NCBI GenBank assembly: GCA_028280305.1
Contig: JANQMC010000090.1
Coordinates: forward strand, 1 to 49,184
Reading direction: 5' to 3'
DNA: 49,184 nucleotides
DNA from: Pelagibius sp.
GTDB lineage: Bacteria > Pseudomonadota > Alphaproteobacteria > Kiloniellales > Kiloniellaceae
How positions within the stretch are numbered: the first letter of the stretch is position 1; each line of letters starts with the position of its first letter. Below are positions 41,990-49,184 of this stretch, piece after piece. The position numbers and the translations under genes were made by a program. The notes under the pieces were generated by a model. The model ran no database searches. It had not been told where the DNA came from and saw only the letters and a list, made by a program, of their open reading frames with translations.

Positions 41990-42965
41990 TCTGGTCCGCG
42001 CCAATGCAACGGAAACCTGGCTGATCCTGGTGACGCTGGTCCTCTGCCTGTTTCTCTCGCTGGCGACGGAGCAGTTCTTCAGCCTGGTTAATTTCACAGA
42101 CTTGCTGAACACCTCCGCCGTGAACCTGATCTTCGCCATGGGCCTGGTGGTCGTGTTGATCGCCGGCGGGATCGACATCTCCTTCGCCGTGGCCGCCTCG
42201 GTGGTGCAGTACGTGACAGCCCTGGCCCTGATGTCTCTCGGCGGCGGCAACTGGGCGCTGGGCTTCATCGTCGCCGGCCTCTGCGGGATCGCGCTGGGGG
42301 CGGTGAATGCGGCGTTGATCCATCACTTCCGCATCATCTCCATCGTGGTGACCATTGCCACCTTCAATGCGTTCTTCGGCCTCTTGATGTTCTTCACCCG
42401 GGGTGTGTCGATCTACAACCTGCCGGACTGGTGGAGCGACCGCATCATTCTCTGGGAATATGAAACCGCCGGCGGCGCCTGGGCGGAACTGACCTTGCCG
42501 GTGCTGGTTATGTCCATCTGCGTGTTTCTGACCTGGCTCTTGATCGGGCACAGTTCGACCGGACGTCAGCTCTATGCCTATGGCGATAATCCGGAAGCGG
42601 CTCGGCGTGTCGGCATCAACGAGGCGGCCATGCAATACATCGCCTTCGGCTGGCTCGGCCTGATGCTGGGGATTGCCGGGCTGATGCAGGTGAACTATGC
42701 GCAGGAGGTTGTGCCCAACGCCCTTTTCGGCCGCGAGCTCGACGTGCTGGCCGCGGTGGTCCTGGGTGGCGCGCGGCTCGGTGGCGGGCGCGGGACGGTA
42801 CTGGGCTGCGTGCTCGGGGTCCTGTTGATCGCCATCACGGAAAACGGCCTGAACCTGCTGGGGGTCTCGCCCTATGCCTTCAAGATGGTGGTCGGCGCGA
42901 TCATCCTGGTGGCGATCACGCTTTCCAACATCTCTCTTGAAACCCTGGTCCGGCGGCGCGCGTGA
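41982..42965 (+). CDS. Ribose-class sugar ABC transporter permease 1
   Basis: 327 residues with eight to ten membrane helices. The family segments VVLIAGGIDISFAVAASV, GNWALGFIVAGLCGIALGAVNA, TGRQLYAYGDNPEAARRVGI and LDVLAAVVLGGARLGGGRGT are clear (RbsC/branched-chain permease fold). ATG 41982 overlaps the ATPase stop by 8 bp. A second, related permease follows, so the channel is probably a heterodimer. Confidence 0.93.
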   Translation: MRNLVRANATETWLILVTLVLCLFLSLATEQFFSLVNFTDLLNTSAVNLIFAMGLVVVLIAGGIDISFAVAASVVQYVTALALMSLGGGNWALGFIVAGLCGIALGAVNAALIHHFRIISIVVTIATFNAFFGLLMFFTRGVSIYNLPDWWSDRIILWEYETAGGAWAELTLPVLVMSICVFLTWLLIGHSSTGRQLYAYGDNPEAARRVGINEAAMQYIAFGWLGLMLGIAGLMQVNYAQEVVPNALFGRELDVLAAVVLGGARLGGGRGTVLGCVLGVLLIAITENGLNLLGVSPYAFKMVVGAIILVAITLSNISLETLVRRRA

Positions 42966-43960
42966 TGGGCCCTTTGCAATCCTTCCTGAAGGCAAGGCTG
43001 GGCACAGAGGTCATCGGGCTCGGCCTGTTCCTGCTGCTGGTCGTCGTAGTCTTCTCGCTGCTCAGCGATCGTTTCCTTACCGCCGCGAACTTCGGCTCTG
43101 TTGCCGTGCAACTGCCGGAACTGGGACTCCTGACCCTGGCGATGCTGCTGCCGATCCTCTCCGGCGGTCTGAACCTGGCGGTCACCTACACCGCCAACAT
43201 CTCGACCCTGACCCTGGCCTGGGTGCTGCAGGCCAACGGCGGACCGGAGGCCGGCTTCGGCGCCTTCCTGTTCGGCTCCGTTCTGGCCTTGGCGGTCGGC
43301 GGGGCCTCCGGCTTCGTGATGGGCGCCGTGGTCGCCTATTCCCGCGCCCATCCGATCCTGGTCAGCCTGGCGATGATGATCTTCCTGCGCGGCCTCGGCG
43401 AATACCTGACCCGCGGCGGCGATATCTCCGGCTTTCCCGACTTCGTCGCCGCCATCGGCCACGGCAGCATCCTGGGCGTGCCGGCGCCGCTGATCGTCTT
43501 CCTGGTTTGCGTGCTGCTTTGGCAGATCCTGCTCGGCCGCAGCCGCCTGGGCTTCTTCACCTACATGGTCGGCTCCAACATCGAGGCGACGCGCTATTCC
43601 GGTGTGAACACCAAACGGGCCCTGACCCTGATCTACACCCTCTCGGGCATCATGTGCGCCGTCGCGGGCATCGTCATGATGGCGCGCTTCAACTCGGTGC
43701 GCGTGGGACACGGCGAGGCCTATCTGCTGATCACCGTGCTCGCCTGTTTCCTGGGCGGCGTCGATCCCTTCGGCGGTTTCGGGCGGGTGACCTCGGTGTT
43801 GCTGGCGCTGGTGATTCTGCAACTGCTGTCCTCTGGGCTCAATCTTCTGGGGGCGAATCAACATCTCAGCACCGCGGTCTGGGGGCTCTTCCTCATTGCC
43901 GTCATGGTGCTGCGCTTTGCATGGAAAAGATGGATTGAAATGAGGAGGAACGGGACATGA
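42962..43960 (+). CDS. Ribose-class sugar ABC transporter permease 2
   Basis: 332 residues from GTG 42962 (GTGA overlap); ATG 42965 immediately follows and is equally possible. Membrane segments include ILSGGLNLAVTYTANIST, ASGFVMGAVVAYSRAHPILVSLAMM and VLACFLGGVDPFGGFGRVTS. It is shorter in its GG-loop motifs than permease 1 but the same fold. Stop overlaps the epimerase start. Confidence 0.92.
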   Translation: MMGPLQSFLKARLGTEVIGLGLFLLLVVVVFSLLSDRFLTAANFGSVAVQLPELGLLTLAMLLPILSGGLNLAVTYTANISTLTLAWVLQANGGPEAGFGAFLFGSVLALAVGGASGFVMGAVVAYSRAHPILVSLAMMIFLRGLGEYLTRGGDISGFPDFVAAIGHGSILGVPAPLIVFLVCVLLWQILLGRSRLGFFTYMVGSNIEATRYSGVNTKRALTLIYTLSGIMCAVAGIVMMARFNSVRVGHGEAYLLITVLACFLGGVDPFGGFGRVTSVLLALVILQLLSSGLNLLGANQHLSTAVWGLFLIAVMVLRFAWKRWIEMRRNGT

Positions 43961-44805
43961 AGGGTTTGGGTGTGCACACCAGCCTCTGGGCGATGAACTG
44001 GACCCGCGAGGGGGCGGAGATTTCCGTGGCCGAGGCGCAGCGCTACGGCGTCGACTTCATCGAGATCGCGCTGCTCGATCCGCCCTCGGTGGATACCGCC
44101 CATACCCGCGGCCTGCTGGAGGAGGCGGAGATGAAGGCGGTCTGCTCGCTCGGCCTGCCGGCGGAATGCTATGCCTCGCGGGATCCGGAAAAGGCCGTCG
44201 AGTTTCTCTCCCTCGCCATCGACAAGACGGTGGAGATCGGCGGACTCGCTCTCTCCGGCGTGACCTACGGCGGCATCGGCGAGCGTACCGGTGTGCCGCC
44301 GACCCAGGACGAGATCGACAACGTCGCGCGGGCACTGGCGGGCGCTGCCAAGTACGCCAAGTCCAAGGGCATCGATCTGGGTATCGAGCCGGTGAACCGC
44401 TATGAGAATCATATCATCAACACCGGGCGGCAGGCGGCGGAGATGATCGACAAGGTGGGCGCCGACAACATGTTCATCCACCTCGACACCTATCACACCA
44501 ATATCGAGGAACACGGCGTTGCCAACGGCATCCTGGCCGCGCGCGAACACCTGCGCTACATGCATATGTCGGAAAGCCATCGCGGCGTGCCCGGCAGCGG
44601 AACCTGCGACTGGAACGAGATTTACGGAACCCTCGCGGCCATCGGCTTCGACGGCGGCCTGGCGCTGGAAAGTTTCATCAACCTGCCGCCGCAGATTGCC
44701 TCGGCGCTCTCGGTCTGGCGCCCGGTCGCCGACAGTGCGGACCAGGTGATGCTGGAAGGCCTGCCCTTCCTCAGCAACATGGCGAAGCAGTACGGCTTGA
44801 TTTGA
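43957..44805 (+). CDS. D-tagatose/D-psicose 3-epimerase-type ketose epimerase
   Basis: 282 residues, TIM barrel of the AP-endonuclease-2 superfamily. The four metal ligands Glu144 (GIEPVNRYE), Asp177 (HLDTYH), His203 (YMHMSESHRG) and Glu238 (LALESF), plus Arg209, all lie at a constant offset of 8 from Pseudomonas cichorii D-tagatose 3-epimerase (Glu152, Asp185, His211, Glu246, Arg217). A C3 epimerase of free ketohexoses is therefore likely, though the family also includes other ketose epimerases. GAGGAGG precedes the ATG. It lies in the importer operon, implying that the transported sugar is a rare ketose. Confidence 0.88.
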   Translation: MKGLGVHTSLWAMNWTREGAEISVAEAQRYGVDFIEIALLDPPSVDTAHTRGLLEEAEMKAVCSLGLPAECYASRDPEKAVEFLSLAIDKTVEIGGLALSGVTYGGIGERTGVPPTQDEIDNVARALAGAAKYAKSKGIDLGIEPVNRYENHIINTGRQAAEMIDKVGADNMFIHLDTYHTNIEEHGVANGILAAREHLRYMHMSESHRGVPGSGTCDWNEIYGTLAAIGFDGGLALESFINLPPQIASALSVWRPVADSADQVMLEGLPFLSNMAKQYGLI

Positions 44806-45458
44806 TGGGACCGGAGGTTCAGAGGCTCGACACGGCGTCTTTCATCGCCCGGCTACATTCCTTGGCGCAAGCTGCCGCCGAGGACACGCGCCAGATCGTC
44901 GCGCTGGCCGGCGCACCCGCGTCAGGCAAGTCGACCCTGGCCGAGACGGCCGAGCGCAGTCTGAACAACGCTATGCCGGGTATCTGTGCCGTTCTGCCCA
45001 TGGACGGGTTTCACTACGACGATGCGGTGCTGGAGGCACGCGGCTGGCGCGCGCGCAAAGGGGCGCCCCATACCTTCGATGTCGGCGGCCTGATTGCCAT
45101 GCTGCAACGGCTGCGGGCCAATGCGGAGCCGGCTGTCGCCGTGCCGCGCTTCGACCGTGGCCTGGAAATTGCCCGGGCCGGTGCGGTGCTGATTGAACCC
45201 TCGGTGCGGCTGATCCTGGTGGAGGGAAACTATTTGCTCCTGAAGGAAGCGCCCTGGGACGGCCTGGCGCCGCTTTTCGATCTGACGGTCATGATCGAAA
45301 GCGATGAGGAAACCCGCGCCGTCCGCCTGCGGCAGCGCTGGCTGAATCACAATCTGAGCGCACCGGAAGTCGCCGCCAAACTGGAAGAGAACGACCTGCC
45401 CAACGGCCGCTACGTCTACGCCAACAGCCGCGAAGCCGAGCTTGTCGTAACCTGCTGA
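44805..45458 (+). CDS. P-loop sugar/nucleoside kinase-like protein (FrcK/uridine-kinase type)
   Basis: 217 residues. Walker A GAPASGKST (36-44), DGFHYDD (likely substrate loop) and LVEGNYLLL are typical of the PRK/uridine-kinase-like group that includes FrcK, encoded with the rhizobial fructose importer. It probably phosphorylates the sugar or its epimer; the substrate is inferred from context. ATG 44805 overlaps the epimerase stop by 1 nt (TGATG); a TTG at 44802 is in frame. Confidence 0.82.
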   Translation: MGPEVQRLDTASFIARLHSLAQAAAEDTRQIVALAGAPASGKSTLAETAERSLNNAMPGICAVLPMDGFHYDDAVLEARGWRARKGAPHTFDVGGLIAMLQRLRANAEPAVAVPRFDRGLEIARAGAVLIEPSVRLILVEGNYLLLKEAPWDGLAPLFDLTVMIESDEETRAVRLRQRWLNHNLSAPEVAAKLEENDLPNGRYVYANSREAELVVTC

Positions 45459-45470
45459 CTTCGGACAAGA

Positions 45471-45528
45471 TGCCTCCGCTGCATCGGCGGCCCGTTTCGA
45501 CAGCCTCTCTTTGAGATCGGCGGAGGCA
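45471..45528 (+). other. Inverted repeat in the gap before the IMPase-family gene
   Basis: TGCCTCCGC (45471-45479) and GCGGAGGCA (45520-45528) are perfect 9-bp arms 40 nt apart. It may form a long-loop hairpin between the kinase and IMPase-family genes. No T-run follows. The 99-bp gap suggests the last gene may be partly independent. Confidence 0.4.
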
Positions 45529-45557
45529 AACCCGCAAGAGAAAAGGCCACGACTTAA

Positions 45558-46358
45558 ATGGATACTCGTTATGCCTTCGCCCAGGAACTGGCGCGCGAAG
45601 CCGGGCTTCTGGCCTATGACTACTACAAGCGGCGCAGCGCGCTGGCGGTCGAGAGCAAGGGTTTGCAGGATGTGGTGTCCATCGCCGACCGGGCCGTCGA
45701 GGACCTGATCCGCAAGCGCCTGGCCGAGCGCTTTCCCGAAGACGCCTTCCTGGGCGAGGAGAGCGGCGCCAGCGAGTCGCTTGAAGACGGGCGATCCATC
45801 TGGGTCGTCGATCCGATCGACGGCACCGCCTGCTTTCTCAACGGCATGCCGAGCTGGTGCGTTTCCATCGCCCTGGTGCACGAGGGGGCGATCGAACTGG
45901 GGGCGATCTACGACCCCAACGTCGACGAGCTTTATGCCGCCCGGCGCGGCGGGGGCACTTACCTGAATGGGGAGCGCCAGCCGGACCTCTCGGCGACCGC
46001 TTTTGCAGACGGCGCCTTTGGTATTGGGTTCTCCCAGCGCTCGACCTCCGGCGAGATTGTCCCTCTTATTCAAGGCCTGGTGGATGACGGCGGCATGTTT
46101 CTCCGCAACGGATCGGGCGCCTTGATGCTGGCCTATGTGTCAGTGGGCCGCCTGATCGGCTACTTCGAGCCGCACATCAATTCCTGGGACTGCCTGGCCG
46201 GCCTGCTGCTGGTGCGGGAATCGGGCGGCTGGACCAACGACTTCCTCGCCGACGGCGGCCTGCTGCGCGGCAACGTCTGCGCCGCCTCGGCAGCGGGTCT
46301 CGCCCCGAAACTGCAGGCCCTGATCGCCCGGACCGTGCCCAACCCGACGCGGCCCTGA
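45558..46358 (+). CDS. Inositol-monophosphatase-family phosphatase
   Basis: 266 residues. The metal-binding motifs are complete: Glu67-Glu68 in GEESG, Asp85 and Asp88 in DPIDGTACFLNG, and SWDCLAGLLLVRESGG near the C-terminus. These Mg-dependent, Li-sensitive enzymes remove phosphate from inositol, fructose-1,6-bisphosphate, adenosine bisphosphate or sugar phosphates. With the epimerase and kinase it may act on a sugar phosphate. The ribosome-binding site is weak (AAAAGG about 12 nt upstream). Confidence 0.88.
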   Translation: MDTRYAFAQELAREAGLLAYDYYKRRSALAVESKGLQDVVSIADRAVEDLIRKRLAERFPEDAFLGEESGASESLEDGRSIWVVDPIDGTACFLNGMPSWCVSIALVHEGAIELGAIYDPNVDELYAARRGGGTYLNGERQPDLSATAFADGAFGIGFSQRSTSGEIVPLIQGLVDDGGMFLRNGSGALMLAYVSVGRLIGYFEPHINSWDCLAGLLLVRESGGWTNDFLADGGLLRGNVCAASAAGLAPKLQALIARTVPNPTRP

Positions 46359-46398
46359 GAGCCTAAATCGTTTTCGACTTATGTCCGATCGGTTCCGG

Positions 46399-46461
46399 CC
46401 CGCTCCCCCTCCCGGCCACCCACCAGGATAATCGCATTGGGTGGCCGGGAGGGGGAGCGGG
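46399..46461. terminator. 24-bp perfect palindrome between convergent genes
   Basis: Two 24-nt arms (46399-46422 and 46438-46461) match perfectly around a 15-nt loop; the arm core is CTCCCGGCCACCCA. It lies between the IMPase-family gene and the convergent SorC-type gene, so it is probably a two-way terminator, though neither side has a T-run. Its length and perfection are well above those of the other hairpins in the window. Confidence 0.6.
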
Positions 46462-46487
46462 CAGGCGCCGACTAAACATGAAAGACT

Positions 46488-47453
46488 CTAAAGTAGGGCT
46501 TCGGCCGTCGCCTCGTCGGTGATGAGGGCGGAGGCGAGGCGGCCCTTCAAGGCCGCCTTCAGCGCCGGTACTTTCTGCGGCCCGCCGCCGACAATGACGG
46601 TCAGACGCTCCGGCGGGGATTCCAGCGGCAGGCTGGCGACCCTTTCGTTGACCGGACTGTCCAGCGGGTGCCCCTCGGCATCGAACGACCAGCCGGTGAT
46701 TTCGCCGACGGCCTCCGCCTCGATCAGGGCTGAGATGTCGTTGTCGGTCATGAAGCCATCGCGGTGGAGCGGTGCCTGCCAGCCGATCTCGCTGATTCCG
46801 ACGAAGCTGGCGCGCGCCTGGTCGCGCAGTTCGCGCAGCACCGCAAAGGCGCGTTGGCCCTGCAGTGCCTCGCGATCGGCCACCGTTTCCGTCAGCACCG
46901 GCGCGGGCATGGGATAGCGTTGGGCGCCAACCTTGTCGGCCAGGCGCATGACCACGTCGTAGGGGCTGGCCTGGCCGCCGGCGGACATGGCGCCGACCAG
47001 CGAGACCACCTTGTGCTGCGGCCGGTCGAGACTGTCCAGTTCCTCCACCGCCGCCCGCAGCGTTCGCCCGGTGCCGACGCAGATTACCATGGGCGCTTTC
47101 GCTGCGAGCAGGCGCTGCAGGCGCACCGCGGCGGCGACGGCGATGCCGCCGGCCGAACCCGGTGCATCAGGATCGCTGGGGGTGACGTCGCAGAACTCAA
47201 GCCCATAGCGCTCGGTCAGGCCGGCGGCCAGTTCGGTGCAGGAAGCGATGGGGTGATCGAGCCGGAACTTGATCAATTTCTCGCTGACCGCCAGGGCGAC
47301 AAGCCGCTGCACCGCCTGGCGCGAGAGGTCGAGCTGGGTCGCGATTTCATCCTGGGTCCGCCCCCCGATGAAGTAGAGCCAGGCCGCCCGCGCCGCATCG
47401 TCGCGCCGTTTGTCACTGGGTCTGTCTGAAGGGGAAGGCGAAGATCCGCGCAT
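46488..47453 (-). CDS. SorC/DeoR-type sugar-binding transcriptional regulator
   Basis: 321 residues from ATG 47453 (AGAGG 5 nt upstream); the frame reaches 47552 without support. An N-terminal helix-turn-helix (GRTQDEIATQLDLSRQAVQRLV) is followed by the SorC sugar-binding domain (about 60-320) with VICVGTGRTLRAAVEEL, SLVGAMSAGG and IVGGGPQKVPALKAALKG. Such proteins control polyol operons. It is divergent from the SmoE-type binding protein, with TGCTC repeats between them. Confidence 0.9.
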   Translation of the reverse strand: MRGSSPSPSDRPSDKRRDDAARAAWLYFIGGRTQDEIATQLDLSRQAVQRLVALAVSEKLIKFRLDHPIASCTELAAGLTERYGLEFCDVTPSDPDAPGSAGGIAVAAAVRLQRLLAAKAPMVICVGTGRTLRAAVEELDSLDRPQHKVVSLVGAMSAGGQASPYDVVMRLADKVGAQRYPMPAPVLTETVADREALQGQRAFAVLRELRDQARASFVGISEIGWQAPLHRDGFMTDNDISALIEAEAVGEITGWSFDAEGHPLDSPVNERVASLPLESPPERLTVIVGGGPQKVPALKAALKGRLASALITDEATAEALL

Positions 47454-47652
47454 CGGGCCTCTGCAGCCGGGGTTATGGACAGGCAACGGGTGTTGCCGGG
47501 CAATTGTGCAGTGCGACAGAGAAAGCCCGCCGACGATCACGCCTTCGGGCAAAGCTCTTTAAGGCACTGAAAAGCTTCTAAACCAATTCACTTACCATGG
47601 GAAGCAAGCAGCCGCCGCCGGGCGGCTTTGCACGGTCTCCGCGCAAGCCCCC

Positions 47653-47706
47653 TTGACTCTCGTGCATATAAAGTCGATCATATGCTCAATAACAGAGCAG
47701 ATGCTC
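47653..47706 (+). promoter_or_regulatory. Promoter and TGCTC repeats of the polyol operon
   Basis: TTGACT (47653-47658) and GATCAT (47676-47681) with a 17-bp spacer resemble -35 and -10 elements. TGCTC (47683-47687) and GAGCA (47695-47699) form an inverted pair with 7-bp spacing, and a third TGCTC (47702-47706) repeats the motif as ATGCTC. They would overlap the transcription start, the expected place for control by the divergent SorC-type gene. Confidence 0.6.
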
Positions 47707-47731
47707 ATAAACCTAGGGAGGAAGGCTAAAG

Positions 47732-49030
47732 ATGGTCCTCACACGATTGGCGCTTACCGCAGGTGTTCTGCTTGCATCCACCGCGCTTGCTTCGGCGGAG
47801 ACGTTGACGATCGCCACGGTCAACAACGGCGACATGATCCGCATGCAGGGTTATACCGACGACTTCACAGCCAAGACCGGCCATGAGGTCGAGTGGGTCA
47901 CACTGGAAGAAAACGTTCTGCGTCAGCGCGTGACCACCGACATCTCCACCAAGGGCGGCGCTTTCGACCTCATGACCATCGGCATGTACGAAACCCCGAT
48001 CTGGGGTTCGAACGGCTGGCTGATTCCGCTCGACGATCTGAGCGCGGAATACGATGTTGACGACATCCTGCCCGCGATGCGGGACGGGTTGAGCCACGAC
48101 GGCACGCTCTTCGCTGCGCCGTTTTATGGTGAAAGCTCGATGGTGATGTACCGCACCGACCTCGTCGAAGCGGCCGGCATGACCATGCCCGACGCCCCGA
48201 CCTGGGATCAGATTGCCGAGCTGGCCCGCGCGATGACCGATCGCGAGAAAGAAATCAACGGCATCTGCCTGCGCGGCAAGGCCGGTTGGGGTGAAGGCGG
48301 CGCCTTCATCACGGTTACCGCCAACTCCTTCGGCGCGCGCTGGTTCGATGAAAACTGGAAGGCCCAGTTCGATCAGCCCGAATGGGCCAATGCCCTCAAC
48401 TTCTTCGTGAACCTGATGGCCGATGCGGGCCCTCCGGGCTACGCCACCAACGGCTTCAACGAGAACCTGTCGCTGTTCCAGCAGGGCAAGTGCGGCATGT
48501 GGATCGACGCGACCGTTGCGGCGTCCTTCGTGACCAACCCCGACGACTCGACCGTTGCAGACAAGGTGGGCTTTGCCTTGGCGCCGGACACCGGCCTCGG
48601 CAAGCGTTCCAACTGGCTCTGGGCCTGGGCGCTGGCCATTCCCGCCGGGACCCAAAAGGCTGACGCCGCCAAGCAGTTCATCGAGTGGGCCACCTCGAAA
48701 GAGTACATCGAACTGGTTGCCGCGAACGAAGGCTGGGCCAACGTGCCGCCGGGTGCCCGGACCTCGCTCTACGAGAACCCCGAGTATCAGAAGGTGCCTT
48801 TCGCACAGAAGACGCTTGATTCCATCAAGGCGGCCGACCCGACGAACCCGACCGTCAAGCCGGTGCCTTATGTCGGCATCCAGTTTGTCGCCATTCCGGA
48901 GTTCGCCGGCATCGCCACTGAGGTGAGCCAGGAGTTCTCGGCCGTCTATGCGGGCCAGCAAACTGTGGATGAGGCGCTTGCCAAGGCGCAGGCCCTGACC
49001 ACCGACGCTATGGAAGCCGCAGGCTACTAG
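47732..49030 (+). CDS. Polyol (sorbitol/mannitol) ABC transporter binding protein, SmoE-like
   Basis: 432 residues. The signal peptide ends near Ala22 (ALASA-ETLTI). It is a family 1 extracellular binding protein: TLTIATVNNGDMIRMQGYTDDF, TKGGAFDLMTIGMYETPIWG, APFYGESSMVMYRTDL and FQQGKCGMWIDATVAASFV resemble SmoE of Rhodobacter. GGAGGAAGG precedes the ATG. Heads an operon whose next gene is a permease. Ligand by analogy is a hexitol. Confidence 0.88.
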   Translation: MVLTRLALTAGVLLASTALASAETLTIATVNNGDMIRMQGYTDDFTAKTGHEVEWVTLEENVLRQRVTTDISTKGGAFDLMTIGMYETPIWGSNGWLIPLDDLSAEYDVDDILPAMRDGLSHDGTLFAAPFYGESSMVMYRTDLVEAAGMTMPDAPTWDQIAELARAMTDREKEINGICLRGKAGWGEGGAFITVTANSFGARWFDENWKAQFDQPEWANALNFFVNLMADAGPPGYATNGFNENLSLFQQGKCGMWIDATVAASFVTNPDDSTVADKVGFALAPDTGLGKRSNWLWAWALAIPAGTQKADAAKQFIEWATSKEYIELVAANEGWANVPPGARTSLYENPEYQKVPFAQKTLDSIKAADPTNPTVKPVPYVGIQFVAIPEFAGIATEVSQEFSAVYAGQQTVDEALAKAQALTTDAMEAAGY

Positions 49031-49043
49031 AGTTTCCTCCCAG

Positions 49044-49071
49044 CCGGAGGGCGGGTGCGGCCGCCCTCCGG
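49044..49071 (+). terminator. Hairpin after the polyol-binding-protein gene
   Basis: CCGGAGGGCGG and CCGCCCTCCGG form a perfect 11-bp stem with a 6-nt loop, followed by the pyrimidine-rich TCCTCTTTCTCC. Lies between the binding protein and its permease, so it is an attenuator or message-stabilising element rather than an operon end. Confidence 0.75.
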
Positions 49072-49140
49072 TCCTCTTTCTCCTGAGATCAAAACCCCGA
49101 ACCTTAAACGCTTCGGGCGTTAACAGAGGAGGCGTGTCCA

Positions 49141-49184
49141 ATGGCCACCCGGCATTCCCGCTCCGCAGCCCGCTTGATGTTGGC
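49141..49184 (+). CDS. Start of a polyol ABC transporter permease (SmoF-like), truncated by the window
   Basis: The first 14 codons are visible: MATRHSRSAARLML. GGAGG lies 8 nt before the ATG. The N-terminus resembles SmoF-type permeases and the position directly after the SmoE-like binding protein fits; too little is present for more. Confidence 0.6.
   Translation, partial: MATRHSRSAARLML

Noticed and set aside
1..49184. CRISPR arrays, insertion sequences, prophage genes
   Set aside because: No regularly spaced repeats, transposase or integrase motifs were seen; the only tandem repeat is the coding minisatellite in usp.

Overview
This high-GC window shows dense operons with 4-bp ATGA/GTGA overlaps, several ribose/Smo/Opp-class ABC importers, a form I aerobic CO dehydrogenase cluster and a group of alphaproteobacterial-style regulators. 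Together these suggest an alphaproteobacterium, probably Rhodospirillales-like and possibly marine. That placement is inference. No phage genes, insertion sequences or CRISPR arrays were seen.

Layout. 1-2.2 kb: the start of an Ntn-hydrolase gene, a tRNA-Ser(CGA), and a divergent SnoaL-like/TetR pair around a perfect operator palindrome. 2.2-11.6 kb: a seven-gene minus-strand operon (oligopeptide binding protein, two permeases, two ATPases, an M81/MlrC peptidase, a D-serine-dehydratase-like PLP enzyme). It is divergent from ridA and an RpiR regulator, and a pair of matching operators lies between them. 11.6-19.9 kb: a second oligopeptide importer with a permease-ATPase fusion and a GntR regulator, divergent from a DUF1028 protein and a Zn amidase, with two AT-rich palindromes between them. 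Both blocks look like peptide or modified-amino-acid catabolism. In the first, the M81 peptidase, D-hydroxyamino-acid dehydratase and RidA form a plausible pathway for D-residue-containing peptides.

19.9-28.0 kb: the aerobic CO dehydrogenase cluster coxC-M-S-L-D-E-F, with the form I active-site loop and a LytTR-type direct repeat between coxC and coxM. 28.2-29.2 kb: an isolated atpB-atpE pair with no b subunits alongside. 29.7-38.2 kb: an OxyR-clade LysR regulator lacking the peroxidatic cysteine, a two-domain universal stress protein and a complete mrpABCDEFG antiporter operon. OxyR-spaced motifs lie in front of both the stress gene and the mrp operon.

38.2-46.4 kb: a LacI-controlled ribose-class sugar importer with a D-tagatose/D-psicose 3-epimerase-type enzyme, a small P-loop kinase and an inositol-monophosphatase-family enzyme, fitting rare ketose catabolism. 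46.5-49.2 kb: a SorC-type regulator divergent from a polyol (SmoE-type) binding protein and the first codons of its permease.

A recurring design feature is that all four solute-binding-protein genes are followed by a hairpin before the next transporter gene.
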